The notes below the pieces were generated by a model, which saw only the letters and a program-made list of their open reading frames with translations, did no database searches and was not told the origin of the DNA. A stretch of DNA of 64,000 bases from Rhodobacteraceae bacterium Alg231-04 (GTDB lineage Bacteria > Pseudomonadota > Alphaproteobacteria > Rhodobacterales > Rhodobacteraceae), in assembly GCA_900143635.1 (NCBI GenBank), contig FREY01000002.1, forward strand, positions 70,429-134,428. The letters run 5' to 3'. Shown piece by piece: positions 47,037-57,250 of the stretch. Both the position numbers and the translations under genes were made by a program. Numbering within the stretch: position 1 is the stretch's first letter; each line of letters begins with the position of its first letter.

Positions 47037-47495
47037 TCACCGCGCCGATTTGAACACATCGGCCAGAATAGACGCCAGCTGATCGGCGTCCTGCTGCACA
47101 AAGGCATCGGGCTGATCGCTGTCGATGTCGAAGACCCCCAGCAGGTCTCCGGCGCTGTTCTGCACCGGAAGAACCAATTCGGAGCGGGTGGAGGTGGCGC
47201 AGGCAATATGTCCGGGGAAGGCCTCTACGTCGGCGACCAGCTGCACCTGGCCCGTGCGCGCGGCGGCACCGCACACTCCGCGGGAAAACGGAATGACCAG
47301 ACAGCCGTGACCGCCCTGATAGGGGCCAATTTTCAGCAGTTCTGGCCCCACGACACGGTAAAACCCGGTCCAGTCAAAACGGCTGTCCGCGTGATGCACC
47401 TCGCAGGCCACCGTGGCCATAAGCGAGACAGTGTCCTGCTCCCCCTCGCACAGCGAGGCAAGGGTGCGGGCGAGGGTTGTGTAGTCAACGCGCAT
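47037..47495 (-). CDS. msrC: Free methionine-(R)-sulfoxide reductase (GAF-domain fRMsr)
   Basis: A 152-residue GAF protein. The three catalytic cysteines are Cys65 (HGCLVI), Cys75 (GVCGAA) and Cys99 (GHIACATS). IGPYQGG, VADVEAFPGH and SELVLPV are family motifs. It reduces free Met-R-sulfoxide with thioredoxin. An AAGGA lies eight bases before the ATG. It is downstream of the thiolase gene on the same strand, separated by a hairpin element. Confidence 0.93.
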   Translation of the reverse strand: MRVDYTTLARTLASLCEGEQDTVSLMATVACEVHHADSRFDWTGFYRVVGPELLKIGPYQGGHGCLVIPFSRGVCGAAARTGQVQLVADVEAFPGHIACATSTRSELVLPVQNSAGDLLGVFDIDSDQPDAFVQQDADQLASILADVFKSAR

Positions 47496-47519
47496 TCAGC
47501 GTTCCTTTGCAGCGACGGC

Positions 47520-47592
47520 GGGGGGCTGTCTGCCCCCTCTTGAGCCCTCGGGGGCTCAATTCACCCCCGAGGATATTTTTGGCAAGACGAAG
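47520..47592. repeat. Intergenic hairpin element between thiolase and fRMsr
   Basis: Hairpins GGGGG/CCCCC (about 47520–47537) and TTGAGCCC-tcgg-GGGCTCAA (47540–47559) are followed by the box CGAGGATATTTTTGGCAAGA (about 47568–47587). It abuts the thiolase 3' end and probably terminates it. It shares the box with the other copies but not the GCGCC stem. Confidence 0.6.
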
Positions 47593-47593
47593 A

Positions 47594-48766
47594 TCAGACC
47601 CGTTCAATGGCAATGGCGGTGCCTTCGCCGCCACCGATGCAGATCGCAGCGATGCCGCGTTTCAGGCCGCGGGTTTCCAGTGCGTTCAGAAGCGTCACCA
47701 TGATGCGGGCACCAGACGCGCCGATCGGGTGACCCAATGCACAGGCGCCGCCGTTCACATTCACCTTGCTGCGGGGCAGGTCCATTTCGGCCATGAAGGC
47801 CATGGGCACCACGGCAAAGGCCTCGTTCACCTCCCAGAGGTCCACCTCCTCCTTGGCCCAGCCGATCTGTTGCAGCAGTTTCTGCGCAGCCGGAACCGGG
47901 GCGGTGGTGAACAGGCCCGGCGCCTGAGCATGGCTGGCGTGGCCAAGAATGCGCGCCTTTGGGGTCAGCCCCTGCGCCCGCACCGCATCTTCGGAGGCCA
48001 GCACCAGGGCGGCGGCACCATCGGAGATGGAGGATGAATTGGCAGCCGTCACCGTGCCGTTCTGACGAAAGGCCGGTTTCAGGGTGGGGATTTTTTCCGG
48101 GCGTGCCGATTGCGGCTGTTCATCCGTGTCGATGACCACCTCACCCTTGCGGGTTTTCACGGTCACGGCCGCGATTTCATTTTCAAAGGCTCCGCTGCTT
48201 TGTGCGGCCAGCGCATTTGAGAGGGATGTCAGCGCATATTCATCCTGTGATTCGCGACTGAACTGAAATGTTTCCGCGCAGTCTTCGGCAAAAGTACCCA
48301 TCAGGCGGCCCTTGTCATAGGCGTCTTCCAGCCCGTCCAGGAACATATGATCCACCACCTGCCCATGGCCAATACGCGCACCGCCGCGCATTTTGGGCAG
48401 AAGGTAGGGCGCGTTTGTCATGCTCTCCATCCCGCCGGCAATCATCGTTCCCGTTTGACCAAGCGCGATCTGATCATAGGCGATCATTGCCGCCTTCATG
48501 CCCGATCCGCACATTTTGTTAAGGGTTGTGGCCGGAACCTCTTCGCCCAGACCGCCTGCGAATCCGGCCTGGCGTGCCGGTGCCTGGCCCTGCCCTGCGG
48601 GCAAAACACAGCCCATCAGCACCTCATCCACGGTTTCAACACCCGCTTTGCCAAGCGCGGCGCGGATCGCAGCACCGCCAAGATCTGCGGCCGAAACCCC
48701 GTCAAACACACCCTGAAACCCACCCATCGGTGTCCTTGCAGCACCTGCAATCCATACAGTCTTCAT
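47594..48766 (-). CDS. Acetyl-CoA C-acetyltransferase (thiolase)
   Basis: A 390-residue thiolase. The nucleophile Cys86 is in NKMCGSGMKA, His346 in CALGHPIGASG, and Cys376 in ICIGGGEG. VNEAFA is present. It condenses or cleaves acetoacetyl-CoA or longer 3-ketoacyl-CoA. No phaB or hydroxyacyl-CoA dehydrogenase gene is adjacent, so synthesis and degradation roles cannot be separated. The start is the ATG at 48766 with GGGGAAAG upstream. Confidence 0.93.
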   Translation of the reverse strand: MKTVWIAGAARTPMGGFQGVFDGVSAADLGGAAIRAALGKAGVETVDEVLMGCVLPAGQGQAPARQAGFAGGLGEEVPATTLNKMCGSGMKAAMIAYDQIALGQTGTMIAGGMESMTNAPYLLPKMRGGARIGHGQVVDHMFLDGLEDAYDKGRLMGTFAEDCAETFQFSRESQDEYALTSLSNALAAQSSGAFENEIAAVTVKTRKGEVVIDTDEQPQSARPEKIPTLKPAFRQNGTVTAANSSSISDGAAALVLASEDAVRAQGLTPKARILGHASHAQAPGLFTTAPVPAAQKLLQQIGWAKEEVDLWEVNEAFAVVPMAFMAEMDLPRSKVNVNGGACALGHPIGASGARIMVTLLNALETRGLKRGIAAICIGGGEGTAIAIERV

Positions 48767-48862
48767 GATCTTTCCCCTTATGATTGCCCTTTGCATACCG
48801 AATGGTAAGGTTTGAGGTCTAGCTTCGCAGTCAAGAGAAATACCTTTTTCCGAGGGAATACT

Positions 48863-49201
48863 ATGAGCCTGACAAGCACTTTGACGGACGCTGCCCAGGT
48901 CGTGACCGTAAATGCCGAACGGATTGATGCGGCCATGGCCATCCAGTTCAAGGAAGACATGCGCACTGAAACCGAAGGTGGGCATAGCCGAATTATTCTG
49001 GATTTATCTTCTGTGGAATTCATTGATTCCAGCGGCTTAGGGGCTATTGTCGCGGCTATGAAACAGTTGGGATCCGGCCGCCGTCTGGACCTCGCCGGTT
49101 TGACGCCGGTGGTGGAAAAGGTTTTCCGGCTGACCCGGATGGACACGGTGTTCAAATTGTTTCCAACACTGGAAGAGGCCACGGCGGCTGACGTTCAATA
49201 A
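48863..49201 (+). CDS. STAS-domain anti-sigma factor antagonist
   Basis: A 112-residue STAS protein of the RsbV/SpoIIAA type. LDLSSVEFIDSSGLGAIV contains the phosphorylatable Ser (Ser56 or Ser57). GAGGG precedes the ATG at 48863. It is followed 32 bases later by a HATPase anti-sigma factor, forming a partner-switch pair. No phosphatase, sigma factor or stressosome gene is within the window. Confidence 0.88.
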   Translation: MSLTSTLTDAAQVVTVNAERIDAAMAIQFKEDMRTETEGGHSRIILDLSSVEFIDSSGLGAIVAAMKQLGSGRRLDLAGLTPVVEKVFRLTRMDTVFKLFPTLEEATAADVQ

Positions 49202-49233
49202 GCTTGGCAGGCAATGCGCAGAGTGAGAGCCCA

Positions 49234-49671
49234 ATGGTAGAAACCTTTGCTTGTTCTTTTCAGGCAACCCAGCTTGAAGCGCGTGATGGTATCGGCAGCG
49301 TGGTTGATAAACTGCGTGCGCTGGGCCTGAGCGAGACACGCGCCGGAGAAGTTCAGATTGCCTTGGCTGAGGCGGTCAACAACGTGGTTGAGCACGCCTA
49401 TGCCGACCGATCGCCTGGCGATATCCGTATTCGGTGCAATCTGGAGAACGATCAGCTCTGGATCAATATCTGGGATGCCGGGGTGCCGCTGCCGGACAGC
49501 AAGCTGCCGCTGGGCAACCCTGCCGATATTTCCGGCCCGATCGAAGATCTACCCGAAGGCGGATTTGGGTGGTTTCTGATCCGCGAACTGACCAGCGACA
49601 TCCATTATCAGCGCGAAGAAGGTGCCAATGAGCTGTCCTTGTGTTTCGACATTGAGATAAAAAACTGCTGA
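49234..49671 (+). CDS. Anti-sigma regulatory factor, HATPase domain (RsbW-like serine kinase)
   Basis: A 145-residue GHKL ATPase. LAEAVNNVVEHAYAD is the N-box, WDAGVPLP the G1 region and GGFGWFLIREL the G2 region. Such proteins bind a sigma factor or other target and phosphorylate the STAS partner encoded just upstream. The ATG at 49234 is used; an in-frame TTG at 49204 is less likely. Confidence 0.87.
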   Translation: MVETFACSFQATQLEARDGIGSVVDKLRALGLSETRAGEVQIALAEAVNNVVEHAYADRSPGDIRIRCNLENDQLWINIWDAGVPLPDSKLPLGNPADISGPIEDLPEGGFGWFLIRELTSDIHYQREEGANELSLCFDIEIKNC

Positions 49672-49868
49672 AGCCGCCGCGCGAGCGCCGCATTTCCGGC
49701 GCATTTGTGCCCAAAATCTTTGCCAATCCTTGACGGGTAGCTGCACAAAGCTTCCCCCGGCGCGGCACAAATCAGCCCCCACCCTATGTTTCGCGCCGGG
49801 GAACAGACCCTTCCCCTTGTCATTGCCAATCCAGCGCCTAGGCTGCCCAAAAAAACAGGGGCAACGAT

Positions 49869-51449
49869 ATGCGCGATTTTCAGACACCCGGCCGTTCGGC
49901 CGTCTATGCTCAGAATGGCATGTGCGCCACGTCACACCCGCTGGCCGCACAAGAAGCGCTTAACATCCTGCAACAGGGCGGCAACGCCATGGATGCCGCC
50001 ATTGCTGGCGCTGTGCTGCTGGGTATTTGCGAACCACAGATGACCGGCATTGGCGGGGATTGCTTTGTGCTTCATTCCCGGCCCGGCAGTCCGCAGATCT
50101 ACGCTCTGAATGGGTCTGGTCGCGCGCCCGCCGCAGCACATGCGCAAATATTGCGTGACGATGGGCTAAGTGCGGTGCCGCTGGGCAGCCCCCATGCGGT
50201 GACGGTTCCCGGTGCGGTGGATGCTTTCTGCCATCTGGCAGAGACCGAAGGCAGGCTGGGGCTGGACGCCGTTCTTGCGCCCTCCATTCGCTATGCAGAA
50301 GAGGGCGTGCCAGTGGCCCCCCGTGTAGCTTTTGACTGGGCCGGTGACGCTGCCACCCTGCAGGGATCTGCACGCAGCCGCTATCTGGTGAACGGGCGCG
50401 CTCCGCACGTGGGAGAGGTCTTTCGAGCACCAGGTCAGGCAGAGGTTCTGCGCCGTATCGCCAAAGACGGGCGCCGCGCCTTCTATGAGGGTGAGATTGC
50501 AGACGACATGGTCGCATCGCTTGCAGCATTGGGCGGGTGTCATAGGTTCGAGGATTTCGCAGCAACCACCTGCACCCCCGCGGATCCGGTCAGTGGTAGC
50601 TATAAGGGCGCGGACCTGACAGAGCATCCGCCCAATGGTCAGGGCGCCACGGCGCTGCTGATGCTCAACATCCTGAAACACTTTGATATTGCTGGAATGG
50701 ACCCCTTGGGGGCCGACCGTGCCCATATCGAAGCAGAGGCCGCAAAGCTGGCCTATGATGCGCGCAACCGGTTCATTGCCGACCCGGATGTCACAACGCG
50801 GCTGGCCCATATGCTGGCGCCGGAAACCGCCGCCAAACTTGCCGCGCTTATCGATCCCAAGCGCGCCATGGCCGCAGCAGCGCCACTGACAGAGGCGCTG
50901 CACAAGGACACGATCTATATCACCGTGGTAGATAAAGACCGGATGGCCGTCTCGTTGATCTATTCGATCTACCACGGTTTTGGATCGGGAATCGCTTCGG
51001 AGAAATTCGGCATCCTGCTACAGAACCGTGGCGCGGGCTTCACTCTTGAGGCCGGTCACCCGAATGAACTGGCGGGCGGCAAGCGGCCCATGCACACCAT
51101 CATTCCCGGCATGCTGTTGGAGACGCCGGGTGGGCTGCCGATGCCCTTTGGGGTGATGGGCGGCGCCTACCAGCCGAACGGTCACGCCCGGTTTGTCTCC
51201 AACCTGACGGACTTTGGCATGGGGCTGCAAGAGGCGCTGGATGCACCGCGCAGCTTCAGTGATCTTGGACGGCTAAAGATGGAGCGCGGATATTCGAACA
51301 GCGTGCGCCAGACGCTCGCGGATATGGGGCATGATGTGGTGGTGCCGGATACCGCCATTGGTGGCGCTCAGGCGATCCGTATCCGTCCCGATGGTGTGCT
51401 GGAGGGCGCTAGCGATCCCCGCAAGGACGGCTGCGCGCTGGGCTATTGA
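49869..51449 (+). CDS. Gamma-glutamyltransferase family protein (Ntn hydrolase)
   Basis: A 526-residue protein. The N-terminal large-subunit motif reads GGNAMDAAIAGAVLLGICEPQMTGIGGDCF. The likely nucleophile is Thr348 in the DTIYITVVD stretch, which matches the TTHxSVVD motif of the family, and GGKRPMHTIIPGM follows. Self-cleavage before Thr348 would yield the small subunit. No signal peptide is seen, unlike secreted E. coli GGT, so it is probably cytoplasmic, as in many catabolic GGT-like proteins. The substrate may be glutathione or another gamma-glutamyl compound. Confidence 0.9.
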   Translation: MRDFQTPGRSAVYAQNGMCATSHPLAAQEALNILQQGGNAMDAAIAGAVLLGICEPQMTGIGGDCFVLHSRPGSPQIYALNGSGRAPAAAHAQILRDDGLSAVPLGSPHAVTVPGAVDAFCHLAETEGRLGLDAVLAPSIRYAEEGVPVAPRVAFDWAGDAATLQGSARSRYLVNGRAPHVGEVFRAPGQAEVLRRIAKDGRRAFYEGEIADDMVASLAALGGCHRFEDFAATTCTPADPVSGSYKGADLTEHPPNGQGATALLMLNILKHFDIAGMDPLGADRAHIEAEAAKLAYDARNRFIADPDVTTRLAHMLAPETAAKLAALIDPKRAMAAAAPLTEALHKDTIYITVVDKDRMAVSLIYSIYHGFGSGIASEKFGILLQNRGAGFTLEAGHPNELAGGKRPMHTIIPGMLLETPGGLPMPFGVMGGAYQPNGHARFVSNLTDFGMGLQEALDAPRSFSDLGRLKMERGYSNSVRQTLADMGHDVVVPDTAIGGAQAIRIRPDGVLEGASDPRKDGCALGY

Positions 51450-51478
51450 GTCCAGCGGCCACCGCGCCGCCGCAGCGG

Positions 51479-51805
51479 TTAGTTCAGTTGAAACTGCAGC
51501 GGGTAGCTGCCCTCGGAAAAGGGTCCGAACATATCATCCAGATCCGGGTGGCTGATCGGTTCACCGGAATAATCGGCAATCAGATTCTGCTCCGAGACAT
51601 AGGCCACATAGTAGCTCTGCTCGTTTTCGGCCAGAAGATGATAGAACGGCTGCTCTTTGACCGGGCGGCTGTCCTCTGGAATGGCCTGATACCATTCTTC
51701 GGTATTGGAGAATTGCGGGTCCACATCAAAAACAACCCCCCGAAAAGGGTGTTTCCGGTGGCGCACGATCTGCCCCAAATGATACTTCGCACGTGTTTTC
51801 AACAT
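51479..51805 (-). CDS. hspQ: Heat shock protein HspQ
   Basis: A 108-residue protein of the HspQ/YccV family, a specificity factor for Lon protease and hemimethylated-DNA-binding fold. KYHLGQIVRHRKHPFRGVVFDVDP and the WYQAIPE and PFYHLLAEN motifs are diagnostic. The frame continues upstream to 51958, but the ATG at 51805 has GGAAAG before it and gives the family length. Converges on the GGT gene. Confidence 0.9.
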   Translation of the reverse strand: MLKTRAKYHLGQIVRHRKHPFRGVVFDVDPQFSNTEEWYQAIPEDSRPVKEQPFYHLLAENEQSYYVAYVSEQNLIADYSGEPISHPDLDDMFGPFSEGSYPLQFQLN

Positions 51806-51890
51806 TGCTTTCCAGCCCATGGAGCCCGTTAGTACCCTGTGATCTAGCGCAATGTCCAACAATTGAGCCAAACTTTCGGGGAAACAGACT

Positions 51891-52772
51891 GTGAACCTTG
51901 CCTTAACAGTGCTGGAAATCGTCGCGCCGGTGTTCATTCTGGCCGGGATCGGCTTCACCTGGGTGAAGCTGGGCTATGAATACCGCATGCAGTTTGTCAC
52001 CCGTCTGGCGATGACGCTGGCGGTGCCCTGTCTGATCTTTACCGCCCTGATGAAAACGGAACTGGACAGTGCGGCACTGGGCAGTTTCCTCGCCGCAGCT
52101 ATTGTCGGCCATGTGGTGATTGCGGCCGTATTCGAAGTGACGGTGCGCATCTTCAACTTGGATCGCCAGGCTGTTCTTGCGCCGTTAGTCTTTGGAAACA
52201 CAGGTAATTTGGGGATTCCACTGGCGGTTTTTGCCTTCGGAGAAGCCGGGTTGGGCTACGCCGTCGTGATGCTTGCCGTGTCTTCAATAATGATTTTCAC
52301 CTATGGCATCCAAATGGTCGCCGGCAAGGGTGCAGGCGGCAAAGCCCTGAAGGAACCGATGGTCTGGGCCACCCTTCTGGGTGCAGTTTTCCTGTGGCAG
52401 GGATGGCAGACACCGCGGTTCCTGACCAATGCGCTGGACCTCATGGGGCAGATGGCGATCCCGCTGATGCTGCTGACATTGGGAGTGGCGATTGCCCGCC
52501 TGACCCCCGGCAAGATCTCGCGCGCCACCCTGCTTTCGGCGGCGAAATTCGCCGTTTGCGCGGCGGCGGGATGCGCGGTTGGCTGGGCTTTTGGGCTGGG
52601 TCATGTCGCCTTTGGTGTGCTTGTCCTGCAATTTGCCACCCCGGCGGGCGTGTCGACCTACCTATTGGCCGAGAAATATGAGGCCGATGCAGACGCTGTT
52701 GCAGGCATCGTTGTGGTGTCGACCGTCATGGCCGTGGGCCTGCTGCCGCTGATGCTGGCATTTCTCTTATAA
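51891..52772 (+). CDS. AEC family transporter (auxin efflux carrier-like permease)
   Basis: A 293-residue membrane protein with about ten helices and the family motif FGNTGNLGIPLAVFAFGE. It starts at a GTG with GGGGAAA upstream. AEC carriers move malonate, malate or other organic acids; the substrate is unknown. Divergent from hspQ with about 85 bases between. Confidence 0.88.
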   Translation: MNLALTVLEIVAPVFILAGIGFTWVKLGYEYRMQFVTRLAMTLAVPCLIFTALMKTELDSAALGSFLAAAIVGHVVIAAVFEVTVRIFNLDRQAVLAPLVFGNTGNLGIPLAVFAFGEAGLGYAVVMLAVSSIMIFTYGIQMVAGKGAGGKALKEPMVWATLLGAVFLWQGWQTPRFLTNALDLMGQMAIPLMLLTLGVAIARLTPGKISRATLLSAAKFAVCAAAGCAVGWAFGLGHVAFGVLVLQFATPAGVSTYLLAEKYEADADAVAGIVVVSTVMAVGLLPLMLAFLL

Positions 52773-52845
52773 AATTGATTTCCCCTGCGCCGCCAATTGG
52801 CTAAAATGGCCGCAAAACAAAGCCGAAAACAAAAGGCAGAGGCAT

Positions 52846-53433
52846 ATGAGCAGACTGATCAGCGCCCTTTTGGCGATGCTGGTTCTGGCGTCCTGTGGTG
52901 GTGGCTATAACAAGCCCCCGCGCAACATGGATAACGCCTGCAGCATCATCAATCAGCGCCCCGAATACGCAAAAGCTTTCAAGGCTGCTGAACGTCGCTG
53001 GGGTGTCCCGGCGCATGTTCAGATGGCCACCATCTATCAGGAAAGCAAATTCATGTCGGACGCCCGCACCCCCTACCGCTTTGCGCTGGGTGTGATTCCG
53101 ATGGGCCGCCAGTCCAGCGCCTATGGCTATAGCCAGGCCCTGGATGGCACCTGGGACGAATACCGGGCCGAGACCGGTCGCCGTCTGGCCCAGCGCGACA
53201 AGATGAAGGACGCCACCGATTTCATGGGCTGGTATATGAACAAGAGCCTTCAGAAAAACGGCATCCCGCTGGATGACGCGCGCAACCAGTATCTGGCTTA
53301 CCACGAAGGCCACGCAGGCTATGCCCGCGGCAGCTATCGCAGCAAATCATGGCTGGTTCGGGTATCGGGCGAGGTTGACCGCCGGGCCGATATCTATGCT
53401 GGCCAGCTGGCCAACTGTCGCAAGTTCCGCTGA
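52846..53433 (+). CDS. Lipoprotein with transglycosylase SLT-like domain
   Basis: A 195-residue lipoprotein. The lipobox LASC ends at Cys17. The mature part has AERRWGVPAHVQMATIYQESKF (the catalytic Glu of lytic transglycosylases in QES) and AYGYSQALDGTW, both typical of the SLT fold. It probably acts on peptidoglycan at the outer membrane. The family is common in Rhodobacteraceae. Confidence 0.87.
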   Translation: MSRLISALLAMLVLASCGGGYNKPPRNMDNACSIINQRPEYAKAFKAAERRWGVPAHVQMATIYQESKFMSDARTPYRFALGVIPMGRQSSAYGYSQALDGTWDEYRAETGRRLAQRDKMKDATDFMGWYMNKSLQKNGIPLDDARNQYLAYHEGHAGYARGSYRSKSWLVRVSGEVDRRADIYAGQLANCRKFR

Positions 53434-53457
53434 TCTGACAGCCCTGAAATTACGACC

Positions 53458-53486
53458 GCTGACCCCCGTCTTGGACCGGGGTCAGC
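53458..53486. terminator. GC-rich hairpin between convergent genes
   Basis: GCTGACCCC (53458–53466) pairs perfectly with GGGGTCAGC (53478–53486) around an 11-base loop. There is no T run on either side, so its role as a bidirectional terminator is a guess from position between the lipoprotein and lolA genes. Confidence 0.4.
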
Positions 53487-53545
53487 GCAGCCCGCATCCT
53501 TCATGGGTGGGTGGATACACCGGAATGGATGGGGCAGCGCAGGCT

Positions 53546-54136
53546 CTAGCGCTCGAAGCTTGACACTTTGGTGTCGAACAGGGACCGGCTGAGTGTCATT
53601 CCAGTTTCAAGATCCTGCAGCTGCACCCGTGTCTGGCCGCCGACACCGTCGTGGACGGTCCAGCCTTCCAGCGCCACAGGCGAATCGCTGAACCGCATCT
53701 CGATGAATCCGTATTCCGGGTTTTCCGGATCCTGAGCGCGGACAATTGTGCTGTCCCCGTCAAACCCGTGTCCGGTAACCATATTGGCCGCAGCAAGGTT
53801 CACATTGCGCGCCAGAATGATCGACAGCGGTGTGCGCTTCAGCGGATAGGTCTCTGGCAGCTGGTTCGATTTAGGATCAAAGATGATCACTGACCCGGCC
53901 CCGGCAACAACCGTGGTGCCGGACTGGTCATCATATTCAAACCGCATCTTACCCGGCCGACTGAGGTAGAGCGTGCCCTGTGACAGGCTGCCGTCATCAT
54001 TTTGCTGAGCGAACCCGGCCTTGGCCGTTTTCATCCCGTTTAGATAGGCCGAAACCTCGTTCAGGCTCAGCTGTTCAGCGGCCCAGGCGGCGGGGGCGAC
54101 GACGCTAAGCGCCAGTGCAAATGCGATCCGTTTCAT
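53546..54136 (-). CDS. lolA: Outer-membrane lipoprotein carrier protein LolA
   Basis: A 196-residue periplasmic protein with a signal peptide cut after AWA. It has LSLNEVSAYLNGMKTAKAGFAQ, GTLYLSRPGKMRFEYD and RNVNLAAANMV, as in alphaproteobacterial LolA. It carries lipoproteins from LolCDE to LolB. The ATG at 54136 gives a proper signal sequence. It lies 43 bases downstream of ftsK on the same strand, a conserved order. Confidence 0.9.
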   Translation of the reverse strand: MKRIAFALALSVVAPAAWAAEQLSLNEVSAYLNGMKTAKAGFAQQNDDGSLSQGTLYLSRPGKMRFEYDDQSGTTVVAGAGSVIIFDPKSNQLPETYPLKRTPLSIILARNVNLAAANMVTGHGFDGDSTIVRAQDPENPEYGFIEMRFSDSPVALEGWTVHDGVGGQTRVQLQDLETGMTLSRSLFDTKVSSFER

Positions 54137-54179
54137 AGGTCCGAGATAAGCCTTGAGAACAAGATTTAAAGGGGCCCGA

Positions 54180-57119
54180 TCATTGCTGTTCGGGCACCAG
54201 AATTTCGCGTTTTCCGACATGATTTGCTGAGGATACAAGGCCTTCGTCCTCCATCTGCTCAACCAACCTCGCGGCTTTGTTATAGCCGATGGCCAGTTTG
54301 CGCTGGATGTAGGAGGTGGAACATTTGCGATCCTTGATGACGATCTGCACCGCCGTATCATAAAGCGCATCCTCACCGTCCGTATTGCCGCCGGTGTTCA
54401 GCCCCAGCACCGCATCGATGTTAGAGGCGTTCTCCTCATCCGGGCCGTCCAGCACGGTGTTGACGTATTCCGGCGGGCCGAATTGTTTGAGGTGGTTGAC
54501 GATTTCCTCGACCTCCTCGTCCGACACAAACGGGCCGTGGCAACGGGTGATCTTGGCGCCGCCCGCCATATAGAGCATGTCACCCATGCCCAAGAGCTGC
54601 TCTGCGCCCATTTCGCCCAGAATGGTCCGGCTGTCGACCTTGGAGGTCACCTGGAAGGAAATCCGGGTTGGGAAGTTGGCCTTGATGGTGCCGGTGATCA
54701 CATCCACCGACGGGCGCTGGGTGGCCATGATCAGGTGAATACCGGATGCCCGCGCCATCTGTGCAAGGCGTTGAATGCAGGCTTCGATCTCTTTGCCTGC
54801 GACCATCATCAGGTCGGCCATCTCGTCAACGATAACGACGATATAGGGCAGTTTGACGGGCTGGAATTCTTCTGTCTCGAACACCGGCTCACCGGTGTCG
54901 TCATCAAATCCGGTCTGCACGGTGCGGCTGAACATTTCGCCCTTGGCCAGCGCATCCTTCACCCGGCTGTTAAAGCCTTCAATGTTGCGCACGCCCATCT
55001 TGGACATCTTGCGATAGCGGTCTTCCATCTCACCAACGACCCACTTCAGGGCGACAACCGCCTTTTTGGGGTCGGTGACAACAGGGGACAGCAGGTGTGG
55101 AATGCCGTCATAGACGCTGAGTTCCAGCATCTTCGGGTCAATCATGATCAGGCGGCAGTCTTCTGGCGTCAGCTTATACAGCAGCGACAGGATCATCGTG
55201 TTGATGGCAACCGATTTACCCGATCCGGTGGTGCCGGCGATCAGCAGGTGGGGCATCTTGGCGAGGTTGGCCACAACAGATTCGCCGCCAATATCCTTGC
55301 CCAGCGCCAAAGGCAGGCTGAGGTTGCTATCGCCAAAGCCGCGCGAGGCGATGATTTCGCGCAAGACAACCTTCTCGCGGTTTTCATTGGGCAGTTCGAT
55401 GCCAATGACAGACCGGCCCGGCACGGTGGACACCCGCGCCGACAGCGCCGACATGGAGCGCGCGATATCATCCGCCAGACCAATCACCCGCGAGGCCTTG
55501 AGGCCCGGTGCCGGTTCCAGTTCGTACATGGTGACCACGGGACCGGGGCGCACCGAAACGATCTCGCCCTTGACGCCATAGTCATCCAGCACGTTTTCCA
55601 GCATCCGGGCATTTTGCTCCAGCGCCTCGTCGCTCAGGTGGTGGCGCTCGATGGCCTCAGGGTTGGCCAGCAGGTTCAGCGGTGGCAGCTCAAAATCATC
55701 CGCACCATCCTCGAACGCCAGCGCAGGCTGGGCTTCGGCCTTGGCACGTGCCGACGGCTGGATCGGCTTGCGGACCGGCTGTTCGACCACAGGTTTACGC
55801 GGTTCAGCAACCGGGATCGCCATCGCCGCGCTGCGCTGGATTGGTGTCGGAGCCGGGGTTGCGGCAGGTGCCTCGACCGGGGTCATAGGCAGCGTTTCGA
55901 CTGGCGCTGATTCCGGTGTCAGCATCATCGTATCGGGTGATACAGGGGTTGCTTCCGGCGCAGGCGGGATCGGCGCCATCATTGGCGGTTCCGGCGGCAA
56001 TGCGGCCTCATAGGCGCTGAGCGGTGGTTCCGGCGGCAGGTCAGCATTTGCCATTTCAGGCGCAAAAACCAGCGGTTCCGGACGGCGGCCGCGACCCTTT
56101 GTCAGCGGCAGGTTCGGATCCTCGGATGGGTGAATATTGGCCGCACGGCGAATACGGACTGCATTTGCAATCTTGGCGGCAATGCGGTCATCACCAGGCA
56201 GGTCTTCAAATTCACCTTCAGGGGCGTATTCCACCAGCTCAGGTTCCGGCATCTCAACCGGTTCCGGGCGGCGGATAAGGTTCTCGACCCGCGAAAACAG
56301 GCCCGCCTTTTCCGCTGCAGGGGAGATGTCTTGGTCCTGCTCGGCCAAGGCATGTGCCGCAGCATAGTCTGGCTCTTCGATCAATTCGGGACCATCGTCG
56401 TGAACAGCTGCAGCTTGCGTGGCACGCTGGTCGCGCATCGCCTGCATTTTCTGCATTCCACCCGAGGCGCCGCGCCCCAGCAGGGAGCGGATGAAATCAT
56501 AAGACAGAATAATGCCAATCAGCAGGAACCGCCCGATCCGGGATATTTCCGGTTTGGAGAACCCGGTGACAAAGGCCATCAGCGCAACAGTGCCCAGCCC
56601 GGCAATCAACGACATCAGCTTGACCATAAAGACCGAACCGATCGGCAAGAGGGTCAGCAACGCCCCCATGGCGGTGTCACCCAGCAAGCCGCCCAATCCG
56701 AAACTATGGGTGGCGCGCCATGTCTCACCGGGCACCAAGGTGGAGGCATAGACGGCGGCAGCCGCAATCGCAAAAGGGGTGAAAATCGCCCGTGCCACAA
56801 CCCGTTCACCGCCCATATGCAACAGGAAGCGTCCGCCCCAGGCCAGCAAGGCGATGGCGATGGACCAGCTGGCCCAGCCGATGATCATGAACAGCGGTGC
56901 CGCAATGGAGGCGCCTGGACGGCCCAGCCAGTTCTGAACCGGCGCATCGGTGGAGATCATCCAGTTGGGATCATCCGGCGTGTAAGACCCGATCATTGCG
57001 GCGGCCAGTAGGCCAACCGCGATCAGGCCAAGGCCGATAAGCTCTTTGCCACGTTTCTGAATGGCCGCCTGCATGTTGCTGTCCAGCAGGGGATCGCGGC
57101 TGTGCGAATGAAATGCCAT
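54180..57119 (-). CDS. ftsK: DNA translocase FtsK
   Basis: A 979-residue septal DNA pump. Four N-terminal membrane helices (about residues 25–210) are followed by a Pro/Glu-rich linker (about 260–480), then the motor with Walker [10 protein letters not shown] and Walker [16 protein letters not shown]-terminal gamma domain (about 910–979, [15 protein letters not shown]) reads KOPS sequences. It moves the terminus DNA during division. Confidence 0.95.
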   Translation of the reverse strand: MAFHSHSRDPLLDSNMQAAIQKRGKELIGLGLIAVGLLAAAMIGSYTPDDPNWMISTDAPVQNWLGRPGASIAAPLFMIIGWASWSIAIALLAWGGRFLLHMGGERVVARAIFTPFAIAAAAVYASTLVPGETWRATHSFGLGGLLGDTAMGALLTLLPIGSVFMVKLMSLIAGLGTVALMAFVTGFSKPEISRIGRFLLIGIILSYDFIRSLLGRGASGGMQKMQAMRDQRATQAAAVHDDGPELIEEPDYAAAHALAEQDQDISPAAEKAGLFSRVENLIRRPEPVEMPEPELVEYAPEGEFEDLPGDDRIAAKIANAVRIRRAANIHPSEDPNLPLTKGRGRRPEPLVFAPEMANADLPPEPPLSAYEAALPPEPPMMAPIPPAPEATPVSPDTMMLTPESAPVETLPMTPVEAPAATPAPTPIQRSAAMAIPVAEPRKPVVEQPVRKPIQPSARAKAEAQPALAFEDGADDFELPPLNLLANPEAIERHHLSDEALEQNARMLENVLDDYGVKGEIVSVRPGPVVTMYELEPAPGLKASRVIGLADDIARSMSALSARVSTVPGRSVIGIELPNENREKVVLREIIASRGFGDSNLSLPLALGKDIGGESVVANLAKMPHLLIAGTTGSGKSVAINTMILSLLYKLTPEDCRLIMIDPKMLELSVYDGIPHLLSPVVTDPKKAVVALKWVVGEMEDRYRKMSKMGVRNIEGFNSRVKDALAKGEMFSRTVQTGFDDDTGEPVFETEEFQPVKLPYIVVIVDEMADLMMVAGKEIEACIQRLAQMARASGIHLIMATQRPSVDVITGTIKANFPTRISFQVTSKVDSRTILGEMGAEQLLGMGDMLYMAGGAKITRCHGPFVSDEEVEEIVNHLKQFGPPEYVNTVLDGPDEENASNIDAVLGLNTGGNTDGEDALYDTAVQIVIKDRKCSTSYIQRKLAIGYNKAARLVEQMEDEGLVSSANHVGKREILVPEQQ

Positions 57120-57250
57120 GCCTTAACCTCGGTTCTCGTTGCCCTTTTGCCTCCTGCTGTTGACCGCAGGATGGCCGTGTTGGCTTGTTTTTTCTCTTGG
57201 CGGCGCGGCCCCTCAAACTGCTCAGGGGGCCACTGCTGCGTCTTGTTATG

